Source: Acidimicrobiales bacterium
GTDB lineage: Bacteria; Actinomycetota; Acidimicrobiia; Acidimicrobiales; DATDAH01
Reading direction: 5' to 3'
Assembly: GCA_016794585.1 (NCBI GenBank)
Contig: JAEUJM010000015.1
Span: 124,001-188,000, forward strand
Length of the DNA stretch: 64,000 nucleotides
Shown: piece by piece, positions 50,319 through 59,600 of the stretch
Layout of the letters: the number at the start of each line of letters is the position of its first letter
How positions within the stretch are numbered: the first letter of the stretch is position 1
Made by a program: the position numbers and the translations under genes
The notes under the pieces: generated by a model
The model's database searches: none
The model's input: only the letters and a program-made list of their open reading frames with translations
Told to the model about the DNA's origin: nothing

Positions 50319-51740
50319 ATGTCGCCGGATATCATCGAACACATGTTCCGGATCCTTCGAGCCATCAAGGCGCACCTCGCCGCCGTGGCCCGCACCCTCG
50401 ATCCGGACACCCTCACGGTCGACCAGGCCGCTCGGGCCATCGAGCTGCTGGCGGCCATCGAGAAGGCGGCCGCCGGGCTGCGCCTCCTGCTCGCCCGGCG
50501 GGTCGACAACGCCTCGCTGTTCGGCCAGTCCGGTGAGCGCTCCGCCGCCGAGTGGCTGGCCAAGCAGACCGGCCAGTCCACGCGCGATGCCGAGGCCGAC
50601 CTCGCATGCTCGAAGCGGTTGCGCGAGCTGCCCGACGCACAAGACGCCGTTCGCAACGGCGAGCTGTCGTCCGATCAGGCCAAGGCCGTGGCCGATGGCG
50701 CCGCCGCGGATCCCTCGGCCGAACAAGAGCTGCTCGACACCGCCCGTCAAGGGTCGCTCGGTGAGCTGTCCCGCCAGTCGAAGTCCCGCAAGGCCGCCGC
50801 GCTCGGCGACGACGAGGCCCGCCGCAAGGCCGCCCATCGCAACCGTTCGTTCCGCACCGGCACGTCGGCCACCGGTGAAGGGTGGGGCCGCTTCACCGGG
50901 CCGGCCGAGTTCGTCGTGCGCCTCCAAGCCCACCTCAAGCCCTACTTGGACGCCGAGTTCGCCCGGGCCCGCGCGGAAGGCCGCCGCGAACGGGCCGACG
51001 CCTACGCCTACGACGCCCTCGCAGCGCTCCTCGGGCTCGCCGACACACCCGCGGCGTCCGAAGGTGCCGGCGACGCCGCTGCGCCTGAGCCCGACCCGCC
51101 CATCAACCCCAACGGGACCGGGGGTGCGGCGCCCTCCGCGCCCTCCGCGCCTTCCGCGCCGACGCCAGCCCCTGCCCCTTCGCCGGCGGCCTCAGGCCAG
51201 AAGCCGGCCAAGGCGGGCCGCCCGCCGCAGGTGCGCCTCATCCTCCGGGCCGACATCAGCGCCGTGCGCCGCGGGGCCACCCAACCCGGTGAGCTGTGCG
51301 ACGTCGCCGGCCTCGGCCCCATTCCCGTCGCCGACCTCCTCGAGTTCCTCCCCCAAGCCGCCATCGACCTCGTCGTGACCAACGGCGTCGACGCCTTCAA
51401 CGTCACCCATTTCGGCCGCCAAGCGTCCGCCCGCCAACAGGTCGTGCTCGACCTCCTCAACATCGGCTGCAGCCGCCGCGGGTGCAACGCCACTGCGCAC
51501 CTCCAGGTCGACCACCGCGTCGACTGGGCCAAGATCAAGGTCACCGAGCTCGCCAACCTCGACTGGCTCTGCCCGCACGACCACCGCCTCAAGACCTACG
51601 ACGGCTGGCAGCTCGAACCCGGGACCGGCAAGCGCGCCCTGCTCCCGCCTGCCGAGCAGTGGTGGCAACCCGACCGCGACGGCGGTGTGCCCGAGGGCAG
51701 TGGACCGCCCGGTGACCCGCCCGAATCCCACGCCGCCTGA
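50319..51740 (+). CDS. DUF222 / HNH endonuclease-family protein (13E12 type)
   Basis: The product has 473 residues from the ATG at 50319; a TTG at 50307 and an ATG at 50343 are alternatives. DUF222 fills the first 250 residues ('TLTVDQAARAIELLAAIEKA', 'AAGLRLLLARRVDNASLFGQ', 'SAAEWLAKQTGQSTRDAEAD', 'QDAVRNGELSSDQAKAVADG'). An Ala/Pro linker ('APSAPSAPSAPTPAPAPSPA') follows. The C-terminal HNH nuclease site is 'CSRRGCNATAHLQVDHRVDW' with 'LANLDWLCPHDHRLKTYDGW', which gives the Cys, His and Asp ligands of HNH. Such genes are multicopy in actinobacteria and sometimes act as repeat-borne homing-like elements. Its biological role is unclear. The 5' flank has a notable A+T-rich stretch. Confidence 0.88.
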   Translation: MSPDIIEHMFRILRAIKAHLAAVARTLDPDTLTVDQAARAIELLAAIEKAAAGLRLLLARRVDNASLFGQSGERSAAEWLAKQTGQSTRDAEADLACSKRLRELPDAQDAVRNGELSSDQAKAVADGAAADPSAEQELLDTARQGSLGELSRQSKSRKAAALGDDEARRKAAHRNRSFRTGTSATGEGWGRFTGPAEFVVRLQAHLKPYLDAEFARARAEGRRERADAYAYDALAALLGLADTPAASEGAGDAAAPEPDPPINPNGTGGAAPSAPSAPSAPTPAPAPSPAASGQKPAKAGRPPQVRLILRADISAVRRGATQPGELCDVAGLGPIPVADLLEFLPQAAIDLVVTNGVDAFNVTHFGRQASARQQVVLDLLNIGCSRRGCNATAHLQVDHRVDWAKIKVTELANLDWLCPHDHRLKTYDGWQLEPGTGKRALLPPAEQWWQPDRDGGVPEGSGPPGDPPESHAA

Positions 51741-52062
51741 GCGCGGGCGGCGACGCGACCGAAGCGGGGTCTACGTCCCGATCGCGTGCCGGGCCTGAGC
51801 CGGCCGGTGTCCCGCTACCGCCTGGGAGCGACCCGAGCCGAGCCAGAATCGACCCGCGGGCCCGGTCGGGAGCGAACCGAGGAGCTCTCGCCGTCTGCGC
51901 CTGGCCGTCGGTACTGCCGAGCTCATCGAAGGCGTCTGCACCCCTCGCGATCACCCATGCGGCCGCGGTCTCGTGGCGTCTCGCTGGTGTTCGTGGCGAC
52001 TGTCCCAGTGGCGCCGTGAGTCGCGGCTGTGCGTCGGGGGCTCAGTCGGCACGGGGCCGCCG
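51741..52062. other. Intergenic stretch without a clear gene
   Basis: The region between the HNH gene and the convergent beta-propeller gene holds only short frames with Arg/Pro/Ala-rich, shadow-like composition. Apart from the inverted repeat at its right edge (52063) I see no RNA gene, promoter or repeat here. Confidence 0.6.
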
Positions 52063-52099
52063 CCCCGGCGCCGAGAAGGGGGGATGCCCGGCGCCGGGG
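52063..52099. terminator. Hairpin after the beta-propeller gene
   Basis: An 11-bp perfect stem, CCCCGGCGCCG (52063-52073) with CGGCGCCGGGG (52089-52099), encloses a 15-base loop. It lies 16 bases past the stop of the minus-strand propeller gene and is well placed to end its transcript. No T-run follows. Confidence 0.55.
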
Positions 52100-52114
52100 G
52101 GCGAGGTGGGGTGA

Positions 52115-53386
52115 TCAGGTGTCGGCGGCGAAGACGTCGATGGTGCCGTCGTCCTCGTTGGCCGAGACGAACAGGCCACGGGCCGGGATGGCGAGCAGGC
52201 CCTCGGGCCGGGCGCCGGTCGGCAGGATCTCCACGAAGAGGGGTGCCTCCTCGGGGCCGACCAGGCGGTAGACGGCCACGAAGTCGCCCCGCTCGGCGCC
52301 GATGAAGGCGAAGGTCCGGCCGCCGAAGCGGGCCACCTCGACCCCCTCGGGCTCGACGCCCTTGGCGTCCGAGCGGCTGTCCGGGTAGAGCCCGGCCAGG
52401 TTGGCCTTGCGCTCCAGGTTGGCGCCGCGCTCCCAGCGGACGCCGCCGCCACGACCGAACACCGTGAAGTTGCGTCCGCCCACGAATTGGCCAGGGGTGA
52501 GGTCGACGTCGTAGTCGCCCTCGTTCGCCGTGGTCAGCCGACCCAGTGGTGTCCAGGCGATGCCGTCCGGCTCGCGGCGGGCGTCGGTGAGGGTCTCGGT
52601 GAAGCTCACGGTGGCGTTGTCGGTCAGGTCGGCGGCGTGCGTGGTGGTACCGGCAGAGAAGTCGGCGACGATCGCGCCGCTCGACAGGCGCACGAGCACG
52701 ATGTGGTTGTTCTCCTGGAGGGTCACCGCGGCGATGCCGGCCCGGATGTCGATGAACTCCGGCTCGGGGTCGGTGGGGAAGCGGTCGGCGATGCCGGTGA
52801 GGGCGACGTCACGGGTGGTCCACTCGTCCGGGTCGCCGACGAGGTCGACGATGGTGAGCAGGCCCGCAGGGTCCTGGGGCATGGCGCCGCCGTCGACGTC
52901 CTCGTTGCGCTCGTTCTCGATGGCGATGGCGGCGTAGCGGCCGCTCTTGTTCACGACCACGGCGTCGGGCTGGCCGCCGAGGGCGATCGAGTGCACGGCG
53001 GTGCGGGTGGCCACGTCGACCACGACGAGCTCGTTCGTGTTGGAGACGGCGACGAGCGCGAAGTCGCCGTCCGGGGTCACGGCCACCGAGGTGGGGGACC
53101 CGCCCATGGCGAGGGTGCCGAGCTCGGTCGGCAGCGCCGGGTCCGTGATGTCCACGAAGCCGATCTCGGCGGTCTCGGAGTCGGTGTAGACGAGCGTCCC
53201 GCCGTCGGGGGTGGCGGCGACGATCTCGGCCACCGCGCCCGAGACCGTGTAACGGGTCACCGGATCGAAGTCGACCACGGGGGCCCGGGCGCCCGCCCCG
53301 GCCGGGCTCGGGGCGGCGCCGATCACCAGCCCGGCGGCCAGGGCCACCGCGGTGATGGATGCGGATCGACGGACGGTGCTGCGCAT
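52115..53386 (-). CDS. Secreted beta-propeller protein (choice-of-anchor-I / phytase-like esterase type)
   Basis: The product has 423 residues. The signal peptide 'SITAVALAAGLVIGAAPSPA' leads into a seven-bladed-type repeat ('EIVAATPDGGTLVYTDSETA', 'GFVDITDPALPTELGTLAMG', 'GSPTSVAVTPDGDFALVAVS', 'TNELVVVDVATRTAVHSIAL', 'GQPDAVVVNKSGRYAAIAIE'). The later part has 'PEPEFIDIRAGIAAVTLQEN', 'GVEPEGVEVARFGGRTFAFI' and 'GARPEGLLAIPARGLFVSAN'. The 'GvePEG' and 'rPEGl' segments are shared with the choice-of-anchor I and phytase-like esterase propellers found beside secreted phosphatases. Substrate binding is inferred only. It has no anchor and is divergent from the HAD gene. Confidence 0.78.
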   Translation of the reverse strand: MRSTVRRSASITAVALAAGLVIGAAPSPAGAGARAPVVDFDPVTRYTVSGAVAEIVAATPDGGTLVYTDSETAEIGFVDITDPALPTELGTLAMGGSPTSVAVTPDGDFALVAVSNTNELVVVDVATRTAVHSIALGGQPDAVVVNKSGRYAAIAIENERNEDVDGGAMPQDPAGLLTIVDLVGDPDEWTTRDVALTGIADRFPTDPEPEFIDIRAGIAAVTLQENNHIVLVRLSSGAIVADFSAGTTTHAADLTDNATVSFTETLTDARREPDGIAWTPLGRLTTANEGDYDVDLTPGQFVGGRNFTVFGRGGGVRWERGANLERKANLAGLYPDSRSDAKGVEPEGVEVARFGGRTFAFIGAERGDFVAVYRLVGPEEAPLFVEILPTGARPEGLLAIPARGLFVSANEDDGTIDVFAADT

Positions 53387-53615
53387 GGACCCTCCTCAGG
53401 GCTGTCGGATGCGCGCAACCTAGGAAGGCCCGGTGACCGCCGACCCTGCGTGCGGTGGCCGCCCGGCGACGCTGCGGTGAACGTCTGCACGCTCGTCGCA
53501 GGTCGGCGACCGGCCCGCGGCTCACGCCCGGCCGAACCCGCCGCGAGGTCCCGACCGGCAGTCCGAGCCCACGGCCGAGTTGCCGGGGGCCGGGCGCGGG
53601 GGCGAGGCTGCCGAC

Positions 53616-54257
53616 GTGGGCGACGAGCGAGTGGTCGAGGCGGTGCTGTTCGACTTCACCGGGGTGCTGACGGGGTCGCCGTGGGCGGCCATCGGGGGCA
53701 TCGGGGACAAGGACGGGCTCAGTCACGACGAGGTGCTCGAGTTCATGCTCGGCCCCTACGACCGGGACACCGACCACCCGATGCACCAGCTCGAGCGTGG
53801 CGAGATCGAGCTGATGGCCTACGTCGCCGACGTGCAGGCCCGGGCCGACGCCGCTGGTCTCGCCCTCGACTTCGACCGGCTGCGCACGCTGATGGCCGAT
53901 CTGCCGGTGTACGACCAGATCGTCGACCGCATCCGGGCCTTGCGAGCGGCCGGCTACCGAACCGCCCTCATCACCAACAACATCCGTGAGGCCGGCGAGC
54001 AGTGGCGTGCCAAGGTGCCGCTCGACGAGCTCTTCGATGTGGTGATCGACTCGTCCGCGGTCGGCCTGCGCAAGCCCAACCCCGCCATCTTCCACCTCGC
54101 CCTCGAGCAGCTCGGCGGGGTCGACCCCGCCCGCGCCGTCTTCCTCGACGACCACCCGGGCAACGTCGCCGGGGCGCAGGCCGCCGGCCTCCAGGCCCTC
54201 CTCGTCGACGACCCCGACGAGGCCCTCGCCGACCTCGACGCGCTGCTGGGGACCTGA
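53616..54257 (+). CDS. HAD-superfamily hydrolase
   Basis: The product has 213 residues from the GTG at 53616; an upstream in-frame ATG at 53580 would add a Gly-rich extension that looks non-coding. Motif I is 'AVLFDFTGVLTGSPWAAIGG' (nucleophile Asp then Thr in place of the usual second Asp), motif II is 'YRTALITNNIREAGEQW' (Thr), motif III is 'GLRKPNPAIFHLALEQLGG' (Lys) and motif IV is 'AVFLDDHPGNVAGAQAAGLQ' (Asp-Asp). The second motif I Asp being Thr places it in the 'DFxG' subgroup that includes the N-terminal domain of soluble epoxide hydrolase. The cap segment ('LEFMLGPYDRDTDHPMHQLE') fits. A phosphatase role is likely, substrate unknown. Confidence 0.85.
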   Translation: MGDERVVEAVLFDFTGVLTGSPWAAIGGIGDKDGLSHDEVLEFMLGPYDRDTDHPMHQLERGEIELMAYVADVQARADAAGLALDFDRLRTLMADLPVYDQIVDRIRALRAAGYRTALITNNIREAGEQWRAKVPLDELFDVVIDSSAVGLRKPNPAIFHLALEQLGGVDPARAVFLDDHPGNVAGAQAAGLQALLVDDPDEALADLDALLGT

Positions 54258-54356
54258 CGGCCGGCCTCCGCGCCGCCCGGACCCGAGGCGGCGCCGACAC
54301 CGTGGCGACGGCCACCGATCCGCACCAGCGCCACACACAGGGCCCGCCCGCGGAAC

Positions 54357-54372
54357 TTGACCGCCCGGTCAA
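54357..54372. promoter_or_regulatory. Palindromic operator upstream of the ferritin-like operon
   Basis: TTGACCG-CC-CGGTCAA is a perfect 7-bp-arm inverted repeat 62 bases before the GTG at 54435. It is of the TTGACCGnnCGGTCAA kind bound by several actinobacterial TetR regulators. A TAAGCT at 54394-54399 could be the -10 box. The regulator is not adjacent. Confidence 0.5.
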
Positions 54373-54434
54373 CAAGGTCCGACGCCGACCCCCTAAGCTG
54401 CGGGGAGATCGTTTCGCGCACGTCAGGGGGACGA

Positions 54435-55109
54435 GTGGCAGATCCGAAGCGGCCCCGGGCCGCGTTCACGCCGTGGGACCGCCGGGAGCTCCCGGGCGCC
54501 TTCACGGTCGAGGAGAGCGCCAAGCGCGTCGGCCACTACAAGTGGATCGAGATGCGCACGTTCGAGGTGCTGGGCGGCTGGGTCGCCACGGTGCCCGAGC
54601 TCGACGTGAAGCTCCGCCTCGGCACCCACACCTACCACCACGCCTGGCACGCCGAGCTCTGGCACAAGCGTCTGCCCGAGCTGCGGGAGATGAACCAGGA
54701 GCGCCTCAACGTGCCGCCCAACGACGAGCTCGTGGCCTTCGTGGACGCCATGACCGAGCCCGAGGCCCCCGAGCTGACCATCGAGAAGCTGGTGGGCGTC
54801 TACCGGGTGCTCATCCCCCACAAGATCGCGGCCTACACGTACCACCTCAACAACACGAGCACGATCACCGACGCGCCGACCGTTCGTTCGCTGAAGTTCG
54901 CCCTCGCCGACGAGTTCGAGGACTGGCGTGACGGCGAGATGCTCATCCAGTCGCTCATCGAGACCCCCGAGGAAGTGCAGCGGGCGGCCGATCGCCAGGC
55001 CGAGCTCGAGAAGCTGCTGCTGGCCGCCGGCGGCATCGCCGGGCCCGGCTCCATCGGGACCCCCGTCCTGGCCCCCATCGAGAACGAAAGCGAGCAGGTG
55101 CCCTCATGA
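54435..55109 (+). CDS. Ferritin-like protein of unknown function (first gene of a three-gene operon)
   Basis: The product has 224 residues from the GTG at 54435. The chain looks like a four-helix bundle: 'HYKWIEMRTFEVLGGWVATV' (Glu39, Glu44), 'HTYHHAWHAELWHKRLPELR' (His65, 68, 69, 72 and Glu74), 'VGVYRVLIPHKIAAYTYHLN' (His129, His137) and 'KFALADEFEDWRDGEMLIQS' (Asp/Glu cluster 159-168). The His and Glu content suits a metal site, although it lacks the canonical ExxH pairs. The C-terminal 40 residues are probably disordered. It overlaps the next gene by four bases (ATGA), so the two are co-translated and the proteins may form a complex. I do not recognise a named family. Confidence 0.7.
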   Translation: MADPKRPRAAFTPWDRRELPGAFTVEESAKRVGHYKWIEMRTFEVLGGWVATVPELDVKLRLGTHTYHHAWHAELWHKRLPELREMNQERLNVPPNDELVAFVDAMTEPEAPELTIEKLVGVYRVLIPHKIAAYTYHLNNTSTITDAPTVRSLKFALADEFEDWRDGEMLIQSLIETPEEVQRAADRQAELEKLLLAAGGIAGPGSIGTPVLAPIENESEQVPS

Positions 55110-55942
55110 GGAAGACACTCCCCGTCGAGGACCTGGCCCGCGACGAGCGCTTCGTCCGCGTGCCCCTCACGGATCGCATCAACGACCCGCGCTCCATCAA
55201 GAACACGGCCATGCGCACCCAGGCCAAGCTCACCCCCAAGCGCCCCGACGCGTCGGACGCGGCCCGGTCGCTGATGCACGGCATCTTCGTGGGCGAGATC
55301 CAGGCCCTCGAGGGCGCCGGCCGCACGTGCTGGGACTTCGAGACCGGCGACGGCCGGGACGAGGCGCCGTTCGCCCTCAAGCTGGACATGGCTCGTCAGT
55401 GCTGGGACGAGGCCCGTCACTGCGAGATCTCGGTGAAGCTCAGCGACTGGATGGGCACCGAGATCGGCGAGTTCTCGGAGGGCACCTTCCTCTACGAGGC
55501 GGCCTGCAACCCCGACCCGGTCCTGCGCCTCACCGGCGTGAACCGGGCCCTCGAGGGCCTCGCCATCGACGTGTTCAACACCATGCGCGACTTCGGCGAC
55601 GCCGCCGGCGACCCCGTCCTCGAGTTCTGCGAGGACTGGATGCTCGCCGACGAGGTCACCCACGTGAAGATGGGATCCGACTGGCTGCGCCGCCTGACCG
55701 CCGACGACCCCGAGCGGCGCAAGAACGCGCTCGAGTTCCAGCGTGTGGTGGACAAGTTGTTCTCCCTCGGTGGCTTCCGGGGCGAGGACGACGAGAGCCC
55801 GGTCAAGCTGGCCCGGCGCTTCCGCGAGCTCGCCGGCTTCGAGGACGCCGAGATCGACGAGATCGCCGAAGACGCCCACGAGGCCCTGCGCGAGGCCCAG
55901 GCGCGCACCGAGGCGCTCGCGGCCGACGTCGCCGCGGGCTGA
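55106..55942 (+). CDS. DUF455-like ferritin-fold di-iron protein (second gene of the operon)
   Basis: The product has 278 residues. It carries the complete carboxylate-bridged di-iron signature spread over four helices: Glu64 ('HGIFVGEIQALEGAGR'), Glu102-x-x-His105 ('ARQCWDEARHCEISVKLSD'), Glu150 ('GVNRALEGLAIDVFNTMRD') and Glu183-x-x-His186 ('DWMLADEVTHVKMGSDWLRR'). Order and spacing match ferritin-like oxygenases, and the pattern recalls DUF455 proteins. The C-terminal part ('ELAGFEDAEIDEIAEDAHEA') is acidic and helical. An O2-activating role is likely; the substrate is not known. It is the likely catalytic subunit, encoded with the ferritin-like protein before it (four-base overlap) and followed 43 bases later by a third gene. 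Confidence 0.8.
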   Translation: MRKTLPVEDLARDERFVRVPLTDRINDPRSIKNTAMRTQAKLTPKRPDASDAARSLMHGIFVGEIQALEGAGRTCWDFETGDGRDEAPFALKLDMARQCWDEARHCEISVKLSDWMGTEIGEFSEGTFLYEAACNPDPVLRLTGVNRALEGLAIDVFNTMRDFGDAAGDPVLEFCEDWMLADEVTHVKMGSDWLRRLTADDPERRKNALEFQRVVDKLFSLGGFRGEDDESPVKLARRFRELAGFEDAEIDEIAEDAHEALREAQARTEALAADVAAG

Positions 55943-55985
55943 GCCCCCGCCGACCGCCGACCGCCGACACCGGAACCCCCCCCCC

Positions 55986-56549
55986 ATGCCCGTCATCGTC
56001 ACGCCCGACACCTTCTCCCTGGTCGGCTTCGACCGCGACGAGATCGCGGCCATCGCCGAGGACCTGCTCCCCAAGGTGGGCATCGACGCCGACGCCGACG
56101 TGCACCTCGACGTCAACGAGGGGTCGCCCCTCGGCTGGGCCGTCGTCACCTCGCTCGACCCCGTCACCCTGAACATCGAGAGCGGGGCCCTCGAGGATCC
56201 CAAGCGGCCCCGCCAGCTCTCGCCAGCCGGCGCCCAGAACGTGATCGGACGTCTGCTCCTCCAGGCGTCGGACCGCCTCGATCCGGCCTTCGGGGCGCCA
56301 CCGCTGGACGAGCCCCTCGACCCAGCATTGGCCAACGCCTGGGAGACCTACAGCGCCGGCCGCCTCGACCAGCTCGGCTACCGCTACGCCGACCAGCGCC
56401 AGCGCCGCCTGTACCACTTCCGCAACCGCCACGGCTTCACCGACCGGGCCGACGCCGTGTTCGAGCGTCTCTGGTCCGGCGACGGCCTCACCTTCGCCGA
56501 CCTTCGGGCCCTCTCCGACGAGGCCCTCGGCACCGCCAACCAGCCCTGA
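55986..56549 (+). CDS. Hypothetical protein (third gene of the ferritin-like operon)
   Basis: The product has 187 residues from an ATG directly after a run of C; three GCCGACC-type 7-base repeats lie in the gap before it. I do not recognise the family. It opens with 'VIVTPDTFSLVGFDRDEIAA', continues with an acidic stretch ('GIDADADVHLDVNEGSPLGW', 'SLDPVTLNIESGALEDP') and ends in helices ('GRLDQLGYRYADQRQRRLYH', 'DGLTFADLRALSDEALGTAN'). It lacks a signal peptide or membrane segment. Position in the operon suggests a partner, maturation factor or regulator of the di-iron protein. No catalytic motif is visible. Confidence 0.7.
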   Translation: MPVIVTPDTFSLVGFDRDEIAAIAEDLLPKVGIDADADVHLDVNEGSPLGWAVVTSLDPVTLNIESGALEDPKRPRQLSPAGAQNVIGRLLLQASDRLDPAFGAPPLDEPLDPALANAWETYSAGRLDQLGYRYADQRQRRLYHFRNRHGFTDRADAVFERLWSGDGLTFADLRALSDEALGTANQP

Positions 56550-56668
56550 GCGGGGCCTGAACCGGTCCTGCTCCGGCGGCCGCTGCGCTCGACCGGGGGG
56601 TGCTCGCGTCCCGCCGGCCCCAGGGTTAGGGTGCGGCCGAGGGGGTCGGGGCGATCCGGGGAGCGCGC

Positions 56669-59600
56669 GTGCGGAGCAGGACGCGGGGTGGGCGAGCGTG
56701 GGCCTCCGGGGCGTCCCTCGCCGTGGTGGGCGTAGCGCTCGCGACGGCCGCCGCCCCCGGCAGTGCCCTCCCGGTGGGTCCGACACCGACCCCGACGGCG
56801 CCGGCCCCGTCGACGACGACCCTGCCGCCCTCGGAGGCCGACCGCACGCCCGGGGCGCCCCCGGGCCTCGTCCCGCCCGAACCCCAGGTGCACTACCTCC
56901 CGTACCGAGCGGACCAGCTCTGGACGATCCTCTCGAGCGAGGAGTCCGGTGTGCCGTCGCAGCCCATCCGCCTGATCGCCGCGGCCGCCGCACCCCGGTC
57001 CGGGACCCGCGTGGCCGTCGACCACTGGGAGGACGGCTACGACGTCGATCCCCTCGGGGCGCCGGGTCCGACCACCGAGGTCACGACCTTGGGCGCGGGC
57101 GGCGTCCTCGACCTCTCGGACACCGTCGACCTGGGCCTCATCGGTTCGCTCGATCCGGTGGGGGCCGGGCGGCCGTACCACGACGGCGGGGACAAGGTCG
57201 TGTCGTCACAGCCCGTCTCGGTGACCGCCGGCGGGTGGCCGGCCACCACCGGCGCGGTGCACGGCGGGTCCAGCGCGGTGCCCGACGTGGCTCACCAGGG
57301 AACCTCGTTCACCCTCCCGGTCGGGGAGGACGCCCCGTTCCCTTCGGGCACGCCCACCGCGTCGCCGTTCGAGTACACCGGCTTGGTGGTGGTGGCGACG
57401 CAGGACGCCACCACGGTCACGGTCGCGGGTGGCCCGGCCGTCACACTGGACGAGGGCGAGGCCCACCTCGTCGACGGTGGCCTGCACCTCGGTGACACCG
57501 TGATCACCAACCGACCCGTGGCGGTGTACCTCGCGGCGGGCGACGTCGACGCCGGCTACGAAGGGCGGCTGTTCGACCTCGCGCCGACCACCTCGTGGTC
57601 CGACCGCTACGTCACCCCCGTCACGTCCACCAACAACTCCAACGAGGTGGTGCGGGCGTTCCTCTACAACCCGTTGGGCAGCGCCCTGACGGTCACTGTC
57701 GAGCGGTCGAACGCCACCACCAGCACCGTGAGCATCCCGGCCCACGGCCAGAGCTCGTTCCTGCTGTCCAGCGATGTCGGCGCCCGCTTCTCCGCACCTG
57801 GCCGGCCCTTCACCGGCCTCCTCGTCATCACGACCCCCGAGGTGGCCAACGACTCGAGCGCCGCCTACAACTGGGGCGTCCCCCTCGTGCCCGAGGACGA
57901 GCTCACGTCGAGCGTGATCGTCCCCTCCGGCCCGGGGTCCGCCAACGGCACCGCCAACTACAACCCCGTGTGGTTCGCGGCGGCAGCGACCACGACCGTC
58001 TACGTGGACCGCGACGGGGACCCGAGCACCGGTGGGTCGGTCGCGCCGGGGGGCCGCCGCTACGACTTCTCCTGCCCGGCGACGGCGCTGGTGCCCCGGG
58101 TGGTGGCGGACGGGGGCGCGCCCGTCTGTTCCACGCCGAGCGCCTCCACGGGGACCAAGGGCACCGGCGACGCCGACATGACCGGCGCCCAGCTGTTCAC
58201 CGTCGACGGCACCCGCCTCGTCGCCGCCTGGGGTCAGGTGCCCGGGCTCAACGCGCAGAACCCGGCGCTCGACCTCGGGGCCGCCCTGGCGCCGGTGCCC
58301 GAGCCGACCCCGACGGTGTCGGTGGAGAAGACGGTGTACCGCGGCCACGACAGCGGCGCCGGCTGCGACGACGGAGGCGAGGTCGTCGTCGGCGTCAGCG
58401 GGGACCAGGTCACCTTCTGCTTCCTCGTCACCAACACCGGCGAGGTGGCGGTCGGGCCGGTGTCGGTCGCCGATCCCGACCTCGGGGTGGACGAGGCGGA
58501 CCTCGATCTCCCGCTGGCCGGTGACCTCGCCCGCCTCGAGCCGGGCGACTCCGTCGGCCTCTCCTACGAGGCCACGGTCGGCGGCGACGTGGTCAACACC
58601 GTCTACGTGACGGCGCCGGCCCTGTCGCCCACCGGACCGCCGCTCCCCGTCGCCGAGGCCGAGGCGAGCGACTCGGCCGTGGTCGACGAGGTCGCACCCG
58701 ACCTGTGGCTGACGACCGAGGTGTACGCCGGCCACGACGGGGGAGCGACCTGCGGGGTCGGGGGACCCTCGCTCACCACCGTGGTCGACGCCCCCGTGAC
58801 CTGGTGCTTCCACGTCACCAATGCCGGCGACACCCGGCTCGCGGACGTGACCCTGGACGACCCGGCACTGGGCGTCACCGAGGCCGACCTCGTCGCCCTC
58901 TCCGGCAGCCTCGACGGGCTGGATCCGGGGGAGACCACAACCCTCTACCTCGAGTCGAGGGTCACGGGTGCTGTGGTGAGCAGCACCACCGCGCGGGCCG
59001 TACCCGCCGATCCCGTGGGCGAGCCCCTGCCGGGCCTCGACCCGGTGGAGGCACAGGCATCGGCGTCGGTGAGCGTCGTGGGCCCCGCCCTCACCCTGCT
59101 CACCGAGGCCCTCGATCCCTTCACCGGCAGCAATCTCGATGCCGACGACGTGGTGGGCAGCCCCGGGACGAACGATGGGGTGCCGGTGGTGCTGGCGGTG
59201 GGCGCGACCACGACGGCCCGCTTCACCGTGGCCAACGCGGGCGACGTGGACATCAGTGAAGTAGAGGTCGAGGGTTCGGGGTGCGATGCGCCGCCGGCAC
59301 TGGTGGCGGGCGATGTGGGCGTGCCGGGTGTGCTCGAGGTCGGAGAGGTGTGGGAGCTCACGTGCACGGTCACCGTCGGCGCCCAGGGCCTCGTGATCGA
59401 CGGCGTGGCCCGGGGCGTCACCGCCTTCGGGCCGGTGCCGGGCTCGGAGGTGCACGAGACCGCCCTGCTCCAGGTGGCCGCCGTGGGCGTGCAGGTGCAG
59501 GTGCGCCACCCAGGGTCGGGGGACTACGTCGACACGGCGGTGGTCCCACCACGGGAGACCGCGAGCTTCCGCATCGTGGTCGCCAACACCGGCGAGGCCG

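Noticed and set aside
50319-51740. DUF222/HNH gene considered as an intein, group II intron or IS transposase
   Set aside because: No intein splice motifs, reverse-transcriptase motifs, DDE triad or terminal inverted repeats were seen around it. It is reported as a stand-alone HNH-family protein.
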